Shown here in pieces: positions 39,565-49,969 of a stretch of 64,000 bases of DNA; within the stretch, counting starts at the first letter, position 1; every line of letters starts with the position of its first letter. The notes beneath the pieces are model-generated. The model was given only the letters and a program-made list of their open reading frames with translations, was not told the origin of the DNA and ran no database searches. This stretch comes from Klebsiella sp. BIGb0138. GTDB lineage: Bacteria; Pseudomonadota; Gammaproteobacteria; Enterobacterales; Enterobacteriaceae. The position numbers and the translations under genes were made by a program. The stretch spans positions 124,001 through 188,000 of the forward strand of contig NZ_SMCV01000008.1 in assembly GCF_004342285.1 (NCBI RefSeq). Direction: 5' to 3'.

Positions 39565-39755
39565 TGACCGTCATCAATTAATTAAATGAGTTTAATTAAT
39601 GCGGGATATTTTCACTTCTAAAAAAATGACCGTTATTATTATTCTTTTTTCCAAACGGTCACCCCTTTCCCCTTAACAATTGACCGTTTTCCCCATAATT
39701 AATTAAATCGGGCATGCAAGCTGTGGCTTTTAAATAAAATTATCGCAAACGGTCA
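39565..39755. promoter_or_regulatory. five TGACCGT boxes, candidate FucR operators
   Basis: The motif TGACCGT(T) occurs at 39565-39571, 39627-39634 and 39681-39688 on the plus strand and inverted (AACGGTCA) at 39654-39661 and 39748-39755. A partial copy TGACCATT is at 39816. The middle three start exactly 27 bases apart with alternating orientation. They lie between the divergent fucAO and fucPIKU operons, so FucR is the natural candidate; that assignment is inference. Confidence 0.6.
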
Positions 39756-39773
39756 TTGTTTTATAAAAATTAA

Positions 39774-39789
39774 AGTGATAGCAATCACA
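39774..39789. promoter_or_regulatory. CRP site in the fuc divergent region
   Basis: AGTGA-TAGCAA-TCACA matches the CRP consensus TGTGA-N6-TCACA at 9 of 10 positions. CRP control of the fuc genes is known in E. coli. It lies roughly midway between fucA (39425) and fucP (40023). Confidence 0.75.
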
Positions 39790-39884
39790 TAAAATCATCG
39801 TTATTGAGGAAAGTGTGACCATTATCATATTAATGGCCCTTTTTTATTTGAAAATGGATCCATGAGTTCATTCATACACCCTAA

Positions 39885-39921
39885 TTATTCAAGATGCGCT
39901 GCCGCGGCGCGCAATGAATAA
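39885..39921. repeat. inverted repeat ahead of fucP
   Basis: TTATTCA (39885-39891) and TGAATAA (39915-39921) enclose a nested TGCGC/GCGCA pair in a GC-rich core. The phrase ATTCAAGATGCG also appears at about 6564-6575 upstream of barA, so this may be a dispersed enterobacterial repeat. The rest of 39426-40022 beyond the boxes and CRP site is AT-rich and unassigned. Confidence 0.45.
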
Positions 39922-40022
39922 CAAGTATAGGCATACAGGAACTCACCTTGTTGACGGTCTGGTGAGCACTACCAGTCGCGCTCTTAATATGCTGAACACT
40001 CTTCTGAACTGATGAGGATGCT

Positions 40023-41333
40023 ATGGGAAACACAACAATACAGACGCACAGCTTTCGCGCGGTGGATGTCGGTCAAAGTAAGCGCTACATTATTCCATTC
40101 GCCCTGCTGTGCTCATTATTTTTCCTTTGGGCTGTCGCCAATAACCTTAATGATATTCTGCTACCGCAGTTTCAACAGGCTTTTACCTTAACCAACTTTC
40201 AGGCCGGACTGATTCAGTCGGCATTTTACTTCGGTTACTTTGTCATTCCGATCCCTGCCGGGATATTGATGAAGAAACTCAGCTATAAAGCTGGGATAAT
40301 CACCGGACTATTCTTATATGCTTTCGGCGCCGCGCTATTCTGGCCCGCTGCTGAAATAATGAATTACACTCTGTTTCTCATCGGGCTATTTATTATTGCA
40401 GCTGGACTCGGATGTCTGGAAACTGCAGCCAACCCTTTTGTGACAGTATTAGGCCCGGAAAGCGGCGGCCACTTTCGCCTCAATCTGGCGCAAACATTTA
40501 ACTCCTTCGGTGCCATTATTGCGGTCGTATTTGGGCAAAGTCTTATTTTGTCGCACGTGCCACATCAATCTCAGGAGGTGCTCGATAAAATGGCCCCTGA
40601 GCAACTCAGCGCCTATAAACACAGCCTGGTATTGTCGGTCCAGACCCCGTATATGATTATCGTCGGCGTGGTGCTACTGGTCGCGCTGCTGATCATGCTG
40701 ACAAAATTCCCGGCGTTACAGAGCGATGACAACGATGAAACCGGACAGAGCTCCTTCTTCGCCTCGTTCGCCAGACTTGCCCGCATCCGCCACTGGCGCT
40801 GGGCCGTGCTGGCACAATTCTGCTACGTCGGCGCGCAGACTGCCTGCTGGAGCTATCTGATCCGCTACGCCATTGAAGAAATTCCCGGTATGACCCCAGG
40901 CTTCGCCGCCAACTATCTGACCGGCACCATGGTGTGCTTCTTCGTTGGCCGCTTTAGCGGGACCTGGCTTATCAGCCGCTTTGCCCCGCATAAAGTCCTC
41001 GCGGCCTACGCTCTGCTGTCGATGGTGCTGTGCCTGATCTCCGCGCTCAGCGGCGGGCATCTCGGCCTGCTGGCCCTGACGCTGTGCAGCGCGTTCATGT
41101 CCATTCAGTACCCAACCATCTTCTCTCTGGGGATCAAAAACCTGGGACAGGACACCAAATACGGCTCGTCGTTTATCGTCATGACCATTATCGGCGGCGG
41201 GATCGTCACGCCAGTGATGGGCTTTGTCAGCGACGCCGCCGGCAATATCCCCAGCGCTGAACTGGTCCCAGCGCTGTGCTTCGCCATCATCTTTATTTTT
41301 GCCCGTTTCCGTTCACAAGCGGCAACGAACTGA
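40023..41333 (+). CDS. fucP: L-fucose:H+ symporter FucP
   Basis: MFS permease for L-fucose. The 436 residues have about 12 membrane segments with family stretches LFFLWAVANNLNDILLPQF, FYFGYFVIPIPAGILMKK and GLGCLETAANPFVTVLGPE. GAGGATGCT precedes the ATG. First gene of fucPIKU, 30 bp ahead of fucI. Confidence 0.96.
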   Translation: MGNTTIQTHSFRAVDVGQSKRYIIPFALLCSLFFLWAVANNLNDILLPQFQQAFTLTNFQAGLIQSAFYFGYFVIPIPAGILMKKLSYKAGIITGLFLYAFGAALFWPAAEIMNYTLFLIGLFIIAAGLGCLETAANPFVTVLGPESGGHFRLNLAQTFNSFGAIIAVVFGQSLILSHVPHQSQEVLDKMAPEQLSAYKHSLVLSVQTPYMIIVGVVLLVALLIMLTKFPALQSDDNDETGQSSFFASFARLARIRHWRWAVLAQFCYVGAQTACWSYLIRYAIEEIPGMTPGFAANYLTGTMVCFFVGRFSGTWLISRFAPHKVLAAYALLSMVLCLISALSGGHLGLLALTLCSAFMSIQYPTIFSLGIKNLGQDTKYGSSFIVMTIIGGGIVTPVMGFVSDAAGNIPSAELVPALCFAIIFIFARFRSQAATN

Positions 41334-41363
41334 ACATTTTCCGAATAACGTGAGGAGTCAGGA

Positions 41364-43139
41364 ATGAAAAGCATCAGCTTACCGAAAATTGGGATTCGCC
41401 CGGTGATTGACGGACGTCGTATGGGAGTACGCGAGTCACTGGAAGAGCAAACCATGAACATGGCGAAGGCCACTGCCGCGCTGATTAGCGAAAAACTCCG
41501 CCATGCCTGCGGCGCGCAGATTGAGTGCGTGATTGCCGACACCTGCATCGCAGGGATGGCAGAGTCCGCCGCTTGCGAAGAGAAATTCAGCCGTCAAAAC
41601 GTCGGTGTGACGATTACCGTCACCCCCTGCTGGTGCTACGGCAGCGAAACCATCGACATGGATCCGATGCGTCCGAAAGCGATCTGGGGCTTTAACGGCA
41701 CGGAACGACCCGGCGCTGTCTATCTGGCCGCCGCGCTGGCGGCGCACACGCAGAAAGGAATTCCGGCGTTTTCTATTTACGGCCATGACGTCCAGGATGC
41801 CGATGACAATACCATCCCCGTCGATGTCGAAGAAAAACTGCTGCGTTTCACCCGCGCCGGGCTGGCGGTCGCCAGTATGAAAGGCAAAAGCTACCTCTCC
41901 GTTGGCGGCGTATCGATGGGGATTGCCGGCTCGATTGTCGATCACAATTTCTTTGAATCCTGGCTTGGAATGAAGGTGCAAGCCGTAGATATGACCGAGC
42001 TGCGCCGTCGTATCGACCAGAAAATCTATGATGAAGTCGAGCTGGAAATGGCACTGGCATGGGCGGATAAAAACTTTCGCTACGGCGAGGATCAGAATGC
42101 TGAGCACTATAAGCGCAACGCAGAGCAAAGCCGGTCGGTGCTGAAAGAGAGCCTGCTGATGGCAATGTGCATTCGCGACATGATGCAGGGCAACCCGAAG
42201 CTGGTGGAAAAAGGGTTGATCGAAGAGTCGCTGGGCTACAACGCCATTGCCGCCGGTTTTCAGGGCCAGCGCCACTGGACCGATCAATATCCCAATGGCG
42301 ATACCGCCGAGGCGCTGCTGAACAGTTCATTTGACTGGAATGGCGTGCGCGAACCGCTGGTCGTCGCCACCGAGAACGATAGCCTGAACGGGGTGGCGAT
42401 GCTGCTGGGGCACCAGTTGACCGGGACAGCCCAGGTGTTTGCCGACGTGCGGACCTACTGGTCGCCGGATGCCGTCGAACGCGTGACCGGCCAACCTCTC
42501 AGCGGACTGGCGGAACATGGCATTATTCACCTGATTAACTCAGGTTCTGCGGCGCTGGACGGTTCCTGTAAACAGCGGGACGCCGCGGGTAAGCCAACGA
42601 TGAAGCCGCACTGGGAAATTTCGCAACAAGAAGCGGACGCCTGTCTCGCGGCCACCGAGTGGTGCCCGGCGATTCACGAATATTTCCGCGGCGGCGGCTA
42701 CTCCTCACGCTTTCTGACCGAAGGGGGTGTGCCGTTCACCATGACCCGGGTGAACATCATCAAAGGTCTGGGGCCGGTACTACAAATCGCCGAAGGATGG
42801 AGCGTCGAGCTCCCCAAAGAGATGCACGACCAGCTGGATGCCCGCACCAACTCCACCTGGCCGACCACCTGGTTTGCGCCGCGCCTCACCGGCAAAGGTC
42901 CGTTTGCCGACGTCTATTCGGTGATGGCCAACTGGGGTGCGAACCACGGGGTACTGACCATTGGCCACGTTGGCGCGGACTTTATTACTCTGGCGTCAAT
43001 GCTGCGTATCCCGGTGTGCATGCATAACGTGGAAGAGGCAAAAATCTATCGCCCTTCCAGTTGGGCGGCACACGGTATGGATAGCGAAGGCCAGGATTAC
43101 CGCGCCTGCCAGAACTATGGTCCGCTGTACAAACGTTAA
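41364..43139 (+). CDS. fucI: L-fucose isomerase FucI
   Basis: Manganese-dependent aldose-ketose isomerase converting L-fucose to L-fuculose. The 591 residues match E. coli FucI along their length, from [18 protein letters not shown] through [16 protein letters not shown] to a C-terminal [20 protein letters not shown]. Metal ligands lie in ATENDSLNG and the C-terminal part. AGGAG-like site before the ATG. Followed by an intra-operon hairpin, then fucK. Confidence 0.97.
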   Translation: MKSISLPKIGIRPVIDGRRMGVRESLEEQTMNMAKATAALISEKLRHACGAQIECVIADTCIAGMAESAACEEKFSRQNVGVTITVTPCWCYGSETIDMDPMRPKAIWGFNGTERPGAVYLAAALAAHTQKGIPAFSIYGHDVQDADDNTIPVDVEEKLLRFTRAGLAVASMKGKSYLSVGGVSMGIAGSIVDHNFFESWLGMKVQAVDMTELRRRIDQKIYDEVELEMALAWADKNFRYGEDQNAEHYKRNAEQSRSVLKESLLMAMCIRDMMQGNPKLVEKGLIEESLGYNAIAAGFQGQRHWTDQYPNGDTAEALLNSSFDWNGVREPLVVATENDSLNGVAMLLGHQLTGTAQVFADVRTYWSPDAVERVTGQPLSGLAEHGIIHLINSGSAALDGSCKQRDAAGKPTMKPHWEISQQEADACLAATEWCPAIHEYFRGGGYSSRFLTEGGVPFTMTRVNIIKGLGPVLQIAEGWSVELPKEMHDQLDARTNSTWPTTWFAPRLTGKGPFADVYSVMANWGANHGVLTIGHVGADFITLASMLRIPVCMHNVEEAKIYRPSSWAAHGMDSEGQDYRACQNYGPLYKR

Positions 43140-43146
43140 TACGTCA

Positions 43147-43178
43147 GGCCCTTTCATCACGAAAGGGCCCCTTTTTTG
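43147..43178 (+). terminator. terminator-like hairpin between fucI and fucK
   Basis: GGCCCTTTC (43147-43155) pairs perfectly with GAAAGGGCC (43161-43169) around ATCAC, followed by CCTTTTTTG. It lies 8 bp after the fucI stop, inside the operon, so it may reduce transcription of fucK and fucU relative to fucPI, or protect the upstream mRNA end. Confidence 0.75.
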
Positions 43179-43192
43179 TTTCAGGAGCAATG

Positions 43193-44611
43193 ATGAAACA
43201 AGAGGTTATTCTGGTCCTCGATTGCGGGGCAACCAACGTCCGGACTATCGCCGTCGATCGCCAGGGGAAAATTGTCGCCCGCGCGTCGACCACCAATGCC
43301 AGCGAAAGCGCGGCGGAAAACAGCGCCTGGCATCAGTGGTCGCTGGAGGCGATCCTGCAACGCTTCGCCCGTTGCTGCCAGCAGATTTCACATCAGCTGG
43401 CGGCATGCCGGATTCGCGGTATTACGGTCACCACTTTTGGCGTCGACGGGGCGCTGGTTGATGAACGTGGGGCATTGCTCTACCCGACCATCAGCTGGAA
43501 ATGCCCGCGCACGCTTGCCGTTATCAACAACATCGGCCGGCTGGTGGCCCCCCAGCGGCTGCAGGAAATCTCCGGCGTCGGCGCCTTCAGCTTTAATACG
43601 CTTTATAAACTGGTGTGGCTCAAAGAGAATCATCCGCAGCTGCTGGAAAAAGCGCATGCCTGGCTATTTATCTCATCGTTAATCAACCATCGTCTGACCG
43701 GAGAGTTCACCACCGATATCACCATGGCGGGTACCAGCCAGATGCTGGATATTCAGCAACGGGATTTCAGCCCGGAAATTCTGCAGGCCGTCGGGATACC
43801 GCGCCGCCTGTTTCCCACGCTGGTGGAAGCGGGAGAACAAATTGGATCGCTGCGTGCCGATGCCGGCGCGCTGCTGGGGCTCCCCGCCGGGATACCGGTG
43901 TTCTCCGCCGGGCACGACACCCAGTTTGCATTGTTTGGCGCCGGCGCACAGCAGGATGAACCGGTCCTCTCGTCCGGCACCTGGGAAATTCTGATGGTGC
44001 GTAGCGCCGAAGTCAACACAGCATTGCTGAGCCAGTATCCCGGTTCAACCTGCGAGCTGGACAGCCAGGCCGGTCTGAGCAACCCCGGCATGCAGTGGCT
44101 GGCATCAGGTGTGCTGGAGTGGGTACGCCAGCTGCTTTGGACGCCAGAAACGCCGTGGCAAACCTTGATTGACGAGGCGCGTCTCGTTCCCGCCGGCGCC
44201 GAAGGGGTGAAAATGCAGTGCGATCTGCTGGCCTGCCAGAATGCCGGCTGGCAAGGGGTCACGCTCAATACCACCCGCGGTCATTTTTATCGCGCCGCGC
44301 TGGAAGGATTAACGACACAGCTGCAGCACAATCTGCGCACCCTGGAGAAAATCGGCCACTTTAAAGCCAGTGAACTGCTGCTGGTTGGCGGCGGTAGCCG
44401 TAACGTGTTGTGGAACCAAATCAAAGCCAACGTGCTTGATATACCGATTAAAGTGCTGGATGACGCCGAAACCACCGTGCTGGGCGCCGCAATGTATGGC
44501 TGGTTTGGTGCCGGCGAGTTCGTCAGCGCCAGCCAGGCCCGAGCGCAGGTGCATTATCAGTACCGTTACTTCTACCCGCAAAGCGAACCCGAACGAATAG
44601 AGGGAGTATGA
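43193..44611 (+). CDS. fucK: L-fuculokinase FucK
   Basis: FGGY-family kinase phosphorylating L-fuculose to L-fuculose 1-phosphate. The 472 residues contain the N-terminal phosphate loop [11 protein letters not shown], the catalytic [11 protein letters not shown] region and the C-terminal ATP site [18 protein letters not shown]. Two adjacent ATGs exist at 43190 and 43193; the second has the better distance (5 bases) from AGGAG. The stop codon is one base from the fucU start. Confidence 0.96.
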   Translation: MKQEVILVLDCGATNVRTIAVDRQGKIVARASTTNASESAAENSAWHQWSLEAILQRFARCCQQISHQLAACRIRGITVTTFGVDGALVDERGALLYPTISWKCPRTLAVINNIGRLVAPQRLQEISGVGAFSFNTLYKLVWLKENHPQLLEKAHAWLFISSLINHRLTGEFTTDITMAGTSQMLDIQQRDFSPEILQAVGIPRRLFPTLVEAGEQIGSLRADAGALLGLPAGIPVFSAGHDTQFALFGAGAQQDEPVLSSGTWEILMVRSAEVNTALLSQYPGSTCELDSQAGLSNPGMQWLASGVLEWVRQLLWTPETPWQTLIDEARLVPAGAEGVKMQCDLLACQNAGWQGVTLNTTRGHFYRAALEGLTTQLQHNLRTLEKIGHFKASELLLVGGGSRNVLWNQIKANVLDIPIKVLDDAETTVLGAAMYGWFGAGEFVSASQARAQVHYQYRYFYPQSEPERIEGV

Positions 44612-44612
44612 A

Positions 44613-45035
44613 ATGCTCAAAACGATCTCGCCGCTCATTTCCCCCGAGCTACTGAAGGTGCTGGCCGAGATGGGCCATGGGGATGAAATTATTTTTTCTG
44701 ACGCACACTTCCCGGCCCACAGTCTGGGACCGCAGGTGCTCCGTGCCGACGGTCTGTCGGTCAGCGCGCTGTTACAGGCAATTATTCCGCTGTTTGAGCT
44801 CGACAGCTATGCGCCGCCGCTGGTGATGATGGCCGCAGTCGAAGGTGATACCCTCGATCCGCAGGTGGAAACCCGCTACCGCGATGCCCTCTCGCCACAG
44901 CGCCCGTGCCCGGATATTACCCGGATCGACCGTTTTGCCTTCTACGAGCGCGCGCAAAAAGCCTTTGCGATCGTTATCACAGGCGAACGCGCTAAGTATG
45001 GGAATATTCTTTTAAAAAAAGGGGTAACGCCGTAA
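44613..45035 (+). CDS. fucU: L-fucose mutarotase FucU
   Basis: RbsD/FucU-family enzyme interconverting fucose anomers so that the beta form imported can become the alpha form used by FucI. The 140 residues have [18 protein letters not shown] with the catalytic His near 22 and Asp near 30, and a C-terminal [15 protein letters not shown]. The AGGGAG site lies in the fucK end. Confidence 0.96.
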   Translation: MLKTISPLISPELLKVLAEMGHGDEIIFSDAHFPAHSLGPQVLRADGLSVSALLQAIIPLFELDSYAPPLVMMAAVEGDTLDPQVETRYRDALSPQRPCPDITRIDRFAFYERAQKAFAIVITGERAKYGNILLKKGVTP

Positions 45036-45046
45036 TCTCACCTGTC

Positions 45047-45073
45047 GGAGCGTCCGCCTGATGCGGGCGCTCA
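45047..45073 (+). repeat. hairpin between fucU and fucR
   Basis: GAGCGTCCGC and GCGGGCGCTC form a 10-bp stem with one G-U pair and a 5-base loop. No T run follows; it may mark the end of fucPIKU mRNA while allowing read-through into fucR. Confidence 0.5.
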
Positions 45074-45104
45074 TCGAATGACAGGGTGAGAACAGGGTGA
45101 GAAA

Positions 45105-45821
45105 ATGAAAGCGGCACGCCAGCAAGCGATAGTCGACCTGCTGATCAACCATAGCAGCCTGACCACGGACGCCTTATCACGACAGCTTAACGTCAGCAAA
45201 GAGACCATTCGCCGCGATCTCAGCGAACTGCAGGCGCGGGGGAAAGTGCTGCGTAACCACGGACGGGTCAAAATCATCCATCGGGAAAGCCAGGACAGCG
45301 GCGATCCTTTCCATATCCGCCTCAAAAGCCATTATGCCCATAAAGCGGACATTGCCCGCGGCGCGCTGGCCTGGATTGAAGAAGGGATGGTGATCGCCCT
45401 TGATGCCAGCTCTACCTGCTGGTATCTGGCGCGCCAGCTGCCGGATATCAACCTGCACGTTTTTACCAATAGCCAGCCGATTTGTCAGGAGCTGAGTAAA
45501 CGCGAAAATATTCAGCTCACCTGCTCAGGCGGGACCTTGCAGCGCAAATATGGCTGCTACGTCAGCCCCGCGCTTATTCCACAGCTCAAATCGCTGGAGA
45601 TCGATCTGTTCATTTTTTCCTGCGAAGGCATCGATAGCCACGGCGCGCTGTGGGACTCAAATACGGTGAATGCCGATTTTAAATCGCTGCTGCTCAAACG
45701 CTCGGCGCAGTCATTATTGCTGATCGACAAGAGTAAATTTAATCGTTCGGGAGAGGCCAGCATTGGCCATCTGGATGATGTGACTCATATTATTTCCGAT
45801 GCGCAGATCGCGGCGAGATAA
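45105..45821 (+). CDS. fucR: L-fucose operon activator FucR
   Basis: DeoR-family regulator that in E. coli activates the fuc genes in response to fuculose 1-phosphate. The 238 residues have the N-terminal winged helix (SRQLNVSKETIRRDLSELQ) and the sugar-phosphate sensor domain with ALDASSTCWYLARQL, TNSQPIC and CSGGTLQRKYGCYVSP. The TGACCGT boxes at 39565-39755 are its likely sites. Last gene of the fuc cluster. Confidence 0.95.
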   Translation: MKAARQQAIVDLLINHSSLTTDALSRQLNVSKETIRRDLSELQARGKVLRNHGRVKIIHRESQDSGDPFHIRLKSHYAHKADIARGALAWIEEGMVIALDASSTCWYLARQLPDINLHVFTNSQPICQELSKRENIQLTCSGGTLQRKYGCYVSPALIPQLKSLEIDLFIFSCEGIDSHGALWDSNTVNADFKSLLLKRSAQSLLLIDKSKFNRSGEASIGHLDDVTHIISDAQIAAR

Positions 45822-45839
45822 CGCGGGACGAGGAAAGCA

Positions 45840-45890
45840 ATAGCCCGGACAGGTCGCAGATGAACCGCGCCGCCATCCGGGATCGCGTCG
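45840..45890. repeat. REP-like element after fucR
   Basis: TAGCCCGGAC and ATCCGGG ends enclose a GC-rich centre with CCGCGCCGCC, the pattern of a REP unit, in the gap between the convergent fucR and rlmM genes. Confidence 0.5.
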
Positions 45891-45894
45891 GGTC

Positions 45895-46995
45895 TTAGCG
45901 CTCGTCGCGACGGCCGCCGACGGCCGCCCACAGACGGCGGACGTGAACGGTCACTTCTTCACGGTCGTGATACAGCTGACGCGCCTGGATCTGAGCATTG
46001 ATACCGTGCTCATCCAGCTGCTCCTGGATGTAGTCCAGGTTACGCGAAAGCTCTTCGTAGCGTTTTTTCATCGGCAGCTTGAGGTTGAAAATGGTTTCCC
46101 GGCACCAGCCGTTCACCAGCCACTGCGCCATCAGCGCCGCCACTTTTGCCGGCTTTTCCACCATATCGCACACCATCCACGAGATGTTGTTACGGCTCGG
46201 GCGATAGCGGAAACCATCTTCACGCAGCCAGGTCACCTGCCCGGTATCCATCAGGCTCTGCGCCATCGGACCGTTATCCACGGAAGAGACCCACATATTG
46301 CGTTTCACCAGCTGATAGGTCCAGCCGCCCGGGCAGGCCCCCAGATCCACCGCATACATCCCGTTGGCCAGACGCTCATCCCACTCATCTGCCGGGATAA
46401 AGACGTGGAACGCTTCTTCCAGCTTCAGCGTTGAACGGCTCGGCGCATCGGCGGGAAACTTAAGACGCGGGATCCCCATATAGAACGGCGAGTTGTTGGT
46501 GGTGTAGGAATACCCGGTATAGCAGCAGCCGGGGGCAATAAAGAACACATGTACCACCGGGCGCTTCGGCGTTTCATAGTTGGTCAGCACGCCCGCTTCG
46601 CGCAGCGCGGCGCGCAGCGGCACCGTCAGCTTGCGGCAGAACTTCATCAGCTCTTTGCTTTCGTTGGTGTCGGCCACTTCAACCCGCAGGTCGCCGCCCT
46701 TCTCCACCACGCCTTGCAGCATCCCGACAATCGGCGTAATGCGATCTTCCGGCGGCAGATCGCGCAGCAGCTCGCCGGCGACAAACATCTGACGGGCGAA
46801 AACCAGCGAGCTGAACGGCAGCTCCCGCACCAGTTTGTCGCCATCTGCCATCTGATAGCATTCAAAAATGACATAGCCAGAGTCTTCTTTCACCCGGGCA
46901 AAACCAAACACCTCCAGGCGGGAGGCCTTATCAGTAATTTCTGCTGCGCACTCCTTCTCAAACCCGGGGCGACAATAGAGGACAACCTTATTCAT
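45895..46995 (-). CDS. rlmM: 23S rRNA 2'-O-ribose C2498 methyltransferase RlmM
   Basis: SAM-dependent methyltransferase acting on C2498 of 23S rRNA. The 366 residues comprise an N-terminal THUMP domain and a C-terminal Rossmann domain with [17 protein letters not shown] as SAM site. The open frame begins at 47001, but [15 protein letters not shown] at 46995 is the family start. The start overlaps the ygdD end by 8 bp. Confidence 0.97.
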   Translation of the reverse strand: MNKVVLYCRPGFEKECAAEITDKASRLEVFGFARVKEDSGYVIFECYQMADGDKLVRELPFSSLVFARQMFVAGELLRDLPPEDRITPIVGMLQGVVEKGGDLRVEVADTNESKELMKFCRKLTVPLRAALREAGVLTNYETPKRPVVHVFFIAPGCCYTGYSYTTNNSPFYMGIPRLKFPADAPSRSTLKLEEAFHVFIPADEWDERLANGMYAVDLGACPGGWTYQLVKRNMWVSSVDNGPMAQSLMDTGQVTWLREDGFRYRPSRNNISWMVCDMVEKPAKVAALMAQWLVNGWCRETIFNLKLPMKKRYEELSRNLDYIQEQLDEHGINAQIQARQLYHDREEVTVHVRRLWAAVGGRRDER

Positions 46996-47383
46996 GAACA
47001 ACGCCCTTACGTTTCAGACGAATTGCACCAATTAACATTAATACCCAACCGGCGAGGAAGCTCACGCCTCCTACCGGCGTAACGAACGCCCACAGGCGTA
47101 AATGCGACAGCGCCAGGCAATAGAGGCTGCCGCTGAATAATACGGTTCCGAGCGCCATAAAAACGCTGCTCCAGTAGAACCAGATACTGATACGGCGCTG
47201 CATCGCCACCGCCAGGCCAAAAATCGCCAGCGTATGGAAGGCCTGGTACTCAAGACCGGTATGGATCCAGGCCATTTCCGTCGCGCCCAGCGAGCGGCTT
47301 AATACGTGTGCGCCAAAGGCACCCAAAGCAACAAAGATAAAACCGCTGATCGCGGTGAATATCAGCATAAAACGGCTGGTCAT
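46988..47383 (-). CDS. ygdD: DUF423 membrane protein YgdD
   Basis: A 131-residue inner-membrane protein with four hydrophobic segments and the family motif GAFGAHVL near residue 22. Function unknown. It lies between gcvA and rlmM and overlaps the latter, as in E. coli. Confidence 0.94.
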   Translation of the reverse strand: MTSRFMLIFTAISGFIFVALGAFGAHVLSRSLGATEMAWIHTGLEYQAFHTLAIFGLAVAMQRRISIWFYWSSVFMALGTVLFSGSLYCLALSHLRLWAFVTPVGGVSFLAGWVLMLIGAIRLKRKGVVHE

Positions 47384-47402
47384 GTTTTTACCCTACACTT
47401 AT

Positions 47403-48320
47403 TTATTGTTCGTAACGAAAACGAAATTTTTCTTGTTCGCTTGCCGCTTTCGCCAGAATCCACTGCCGGAAGGCGGCTATTTTACCCAGTTCAGCCTGAC
47501 TGTCATGACAAACCAGATAAAATGCATTCTTGCTGACCAGAACATCATTAAACGGGCAGACCAGTCGGCCGGCCTCGATTTCGGACTGGGACATCACATT
47601 ATTGGCCAGCGCGACCCCTTGCCCGTGAATAGCCGCCTGCAGCACCATGGCGCTGTGGCTGAAAATAGGCCCCTGTTGCACATTAATATGGCTTAGACCC
47701 AGCTGGCGGGTATAAGTTTGCCAGTCGCGACGGGAAGCATCGTGCAACAGCGTATGTTGCGCCAGATCCGCAGGCGTTTTCAACGCCTTGTCGCCGGTAA
47801 GGAGCGCCGGCGAGCAGACGGGCAGCAAATATTCGGCGTACAGTTTTTCAACGCGCAGCCCCGGCCAGTTGCCGCGACCATAAAAAATGGCCACGTCGAC
47901 ATCGTCCGCCAGCTTGTCTTCCTGACGGTCCACCGCCTGGATTCTGACATCGATCCCCGGATAAGCTGAGTTAAAGCTTGAGAGTCGCGGCACCAGCCAC
48001 TGGATCGCAAAACTGGGCAGTAAACTCACCGTTAAGGCCCCTTTTGCGCTGCGGGCCTGCAGTTTCCGCGTCGCCTCGGTCAGTTGCGAAAAAATCTCTT
48101 TAATATCCTGAAAATAGCTCTGGCCCTCTTCCGTCAGCAGCAGCGATCGATTGCGGCGGCGAAACAGCTTGAGCCCCAGAAAATCCTCTAGTGACTTGAT
48201 TTGGTGACTTACTGCGGCCTGCGTCACAAAAAGCTCATCGGCTGCCCGGGTGAAGCTTAAATGACGTGCGGCTGCATCAAAAACACGTAATGCATTCAGG
48301 GGTGGTAATCGCTTTGACAT
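47403..48320 (-). CDS. gcvA: glycine cleavage system regulator GcvA
   Basis: LysR-type regulator activating gcvTHP and gcvB with glycine and repressing with purines. The 305 residues from MSKRLPPLNALRVFDAAARH have the E. coli length. N-terminal HTH: FTRAADELFVTQAAVSHQI. The frame is open to 48401, but that extension would run toward the gcvB promoter and lacks family similarity. Divergent from gcvB. Confidence 0.96.
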   Translation of the reverse strand: MSKRLPPLNALRVFDAAARHLSFTRAADELFVTQAAVSHQIKSLEDFLGLKLFRRRNRSLLLTEEGQSYFQDIKEIFSQLTEATRKLQARSAKGALTVSLLPSFAIQWLVPRLSSFNSAYPGIDVRIQAVDRQEDKLADDVDVAIFYGRGNWPGLRVEKLYAEYLLPVCSPALLTGDKALKTPADLAQHTLLHDASRRDWQTYTRQLGLSHINVQQGPIFSHSAMVLQAAIHGQGVALANNVMSQSEIEAGRLVCPFNDVLVSKNAFYLVCHDSQAELGKIAAFRQWILAKAASEQEKFRFRYEQ

Positions 48321-48414
48321 GGTTATTCTGGCTTCGATGTTAAGGCAATTTAACAAACAGGAAACAACGGTTAACCTATTAGTTTTTTTTATCTGAGACA
48401 TTATAATTTGTCCG

Positions 48415-48443
48415 TTGAGGTTCTACCAGCAAATACCTATAGT
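48415..48443 (+). promoter_or_regulatory. gcvB promoter
   Basis: TTGAGG (48415-48420) and TATAGT (48438-48443) with a 17-base spacer, ending 6 bases before the gcvB 5' end. It lies in the gcvA-gcvB divergent region where GcvA binds in E. coli. Confidence 0.8.
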
Positions 48444-48449
48444 GGCGGC

Positions 48450-48656
48450 ACTTCCTGAGCCGGAACGAAGAGCTTTTTTTGGAATGCGTGTTCCAACAAG
48501 CTTTTGGCTTACGGTTGTGATGTTGTGTTGTTGTGTTTGCAATTGGTCTGTGTTTGCAGACCATGGTAGTAAAGCTACCCTTTTCACTTCCTGTACATTT
48601 ACCCTGTCTGTCCATAGTGATTTAATGTAGCACCGCAACACGCGGTGCTTTTTTTT
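48450..48656 (+). ncRNA. gcvB: GcvB small RNA
   Basis: Hfq-dependent sRNA that represses many amino acid and peptide transporter mRNAs. The 207-nt sequence begins ACTTCCTGAGCCGGAACGAA, includes the G/U-rich seed region R1 (TTGTGATGTTGTGTTGTTGT), the ACCATGGTAG and CTTCCTGTACATT segments, and ends with CACCGC/GCGGTG plus T8 as terminator. It matches E. coli gcvB and its position beside gcvA. Confidence 0.97.
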
Positions 48657-48763
48657 GCCTGTCGCTCACCGCACCGGCGCTATTATCCCTCTCTCTTCCT
48701 CTCGTCAGCCTTGCCCTGACGGATAAATTGCGCGACGATCGCCAGATTGCAACGAGGAATTCC

Positions 48764-49969
48764 ATGAACGCATTCAATCCTGCCCACTTTCGCGCCCAGT
48801 TTCCCGCGCTGGCCGATGCTGGCGTTTACCTTGATAGCGCAGCGACGGCGCTGAAACCGCTCGCCGTCATCGACGCCAGCGACCAGTTTTATCGCCTCAG
48901 CGCCGGCAACGTCCATCGTAGCCAGTTCGCCGCCGCGCAGCGCCTGACCGAGCGCTATGAAGACGCCCGCGAGCGGGTGGCGGCGCTGCTTAATGCCCCC
49001 TCAGGGAAAAATATCGTCTGGACGCGAGGCACCACCGAAGCCATTAATATGGTGGCCCAGAGCTATCTGCGCCCGCGCCTGCAGCCCGGAGACGAAATCA
49101 TCGTCAGCGAAGCCGAGCATCATGCCAATCTGGTTCCCTGGCTGATGGTGGCGGAGCAAACCGGCGCCCGGGTGGTGAAGCTGCCCCTCGGCGCCGATCG
49201 TCTGCCGGACGTCGCCTGCCTGCCAGCACTCATCACGCCGCGTAGCCGGCTGCTGGCGCTCGGCCAGATGTCCAACGTGACCGGCGGCTGCCCGAACCTG
49301 GCAACGGCGATTCGCCATGCGCACAACGCCGGTATGGTGGTGATGGTCGACGGCGCACAGGGGGCGGTGCATTTTCCCGCCGACGTACGGAAGCTGGATA
49401 TCGATTTTTACGCCTTCTCGGGTCACAAGCTGTATGGCCCGACGGGGATTGGCGCGCTGTATGGTAAAAGCGAACTGCTGGATGCCATGTCGCCATGGCT
49501 CGGCGGTGGCAAGATGATTACCCAGGTCAGCTTCGAGGGGTTCAGCACTCAGCCGGTGCCCTATCGTCTGGAAGCCGGTACGCCTAACGTGGCCGGCGTG
49601 ATTGGCCTGAGCGCGGCGCTGGAGTGGCTGGCAGAGACCGATATCGTCCAGGCCGAAAGCTGGAGTCGCAGCCTGGCGACGCTGGCGGAAGATGAACTGG
49701 CGAAACGCCCTGGCTTTCGCGCTTTCCGCTGCCAGGATTCCAGCCTGCTGGCGTTCGATTTTGACGGGATCCACCACAGCGACATGGTGACCCTGCTGGC
49801 CGAGTCCGGCATCGCGTTACGCGCCGGGCAGCACTGCGCCCAACCGCTGCTGGCGGCGCTTGGCGTCAGCGGGACTCTGCGCGCCTCGTTTGCGCCCTAT
49901 AATACCCAGGATGATGTTTATGCGCTGGTCAACGCCGTTGACCACGCTCTGGAAATACTGGTGGATTAA
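48764..49969 (+). CDS. csdA: cysteine desulfurase CsdA
   Basis: PLP-dependent class II cysteine desulfurase supplying sulfane sulfur through CsdE. The 401 residues contain the PLP lysine in [22 protein letters not shown], and the catalytic Cys358 in [10 protein letters not shown]. The frame is open from 48728, but the ATG at 48764 has CGAGGA eight bases upstream and fits the family. The stop overlaps the csdE start (TAATG). Confidence 0.96.
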   Translation: MNAFNPAHFRAQFPALADAGVYLDSAATALKPLAVIDASDQFYRLSAGNVHRSQFAAAQRLTERYEDARERVAALLNAPSGKNIVWTRGTTEAINMVAQSYLRPRLQPGDEIIVSEAEHHANLVPWLMVAEQTGARVVKLPLGADRLPDVACLPALITPRSRLLALGQMSNVTGGCPNLATAIRHAHNAGMVVMVDGAQGAVHFPADVRKLDIDFYAFSGHKLYGPTGIGALYGKSELLDAMSPWLGGGKMITQVSFEGFSTQPVPYRLEAGTPNVAGVIGLSAALEWLAETDIVQAESWSRSLATLAEDELAKRPGFRAFRCQDSSLLAFDFDGIHHSDMVTLLAESGIALRAGQHCAQPLLAALGVSGTLRASFAPYNTQDDVYALVNAVDHALEILVD

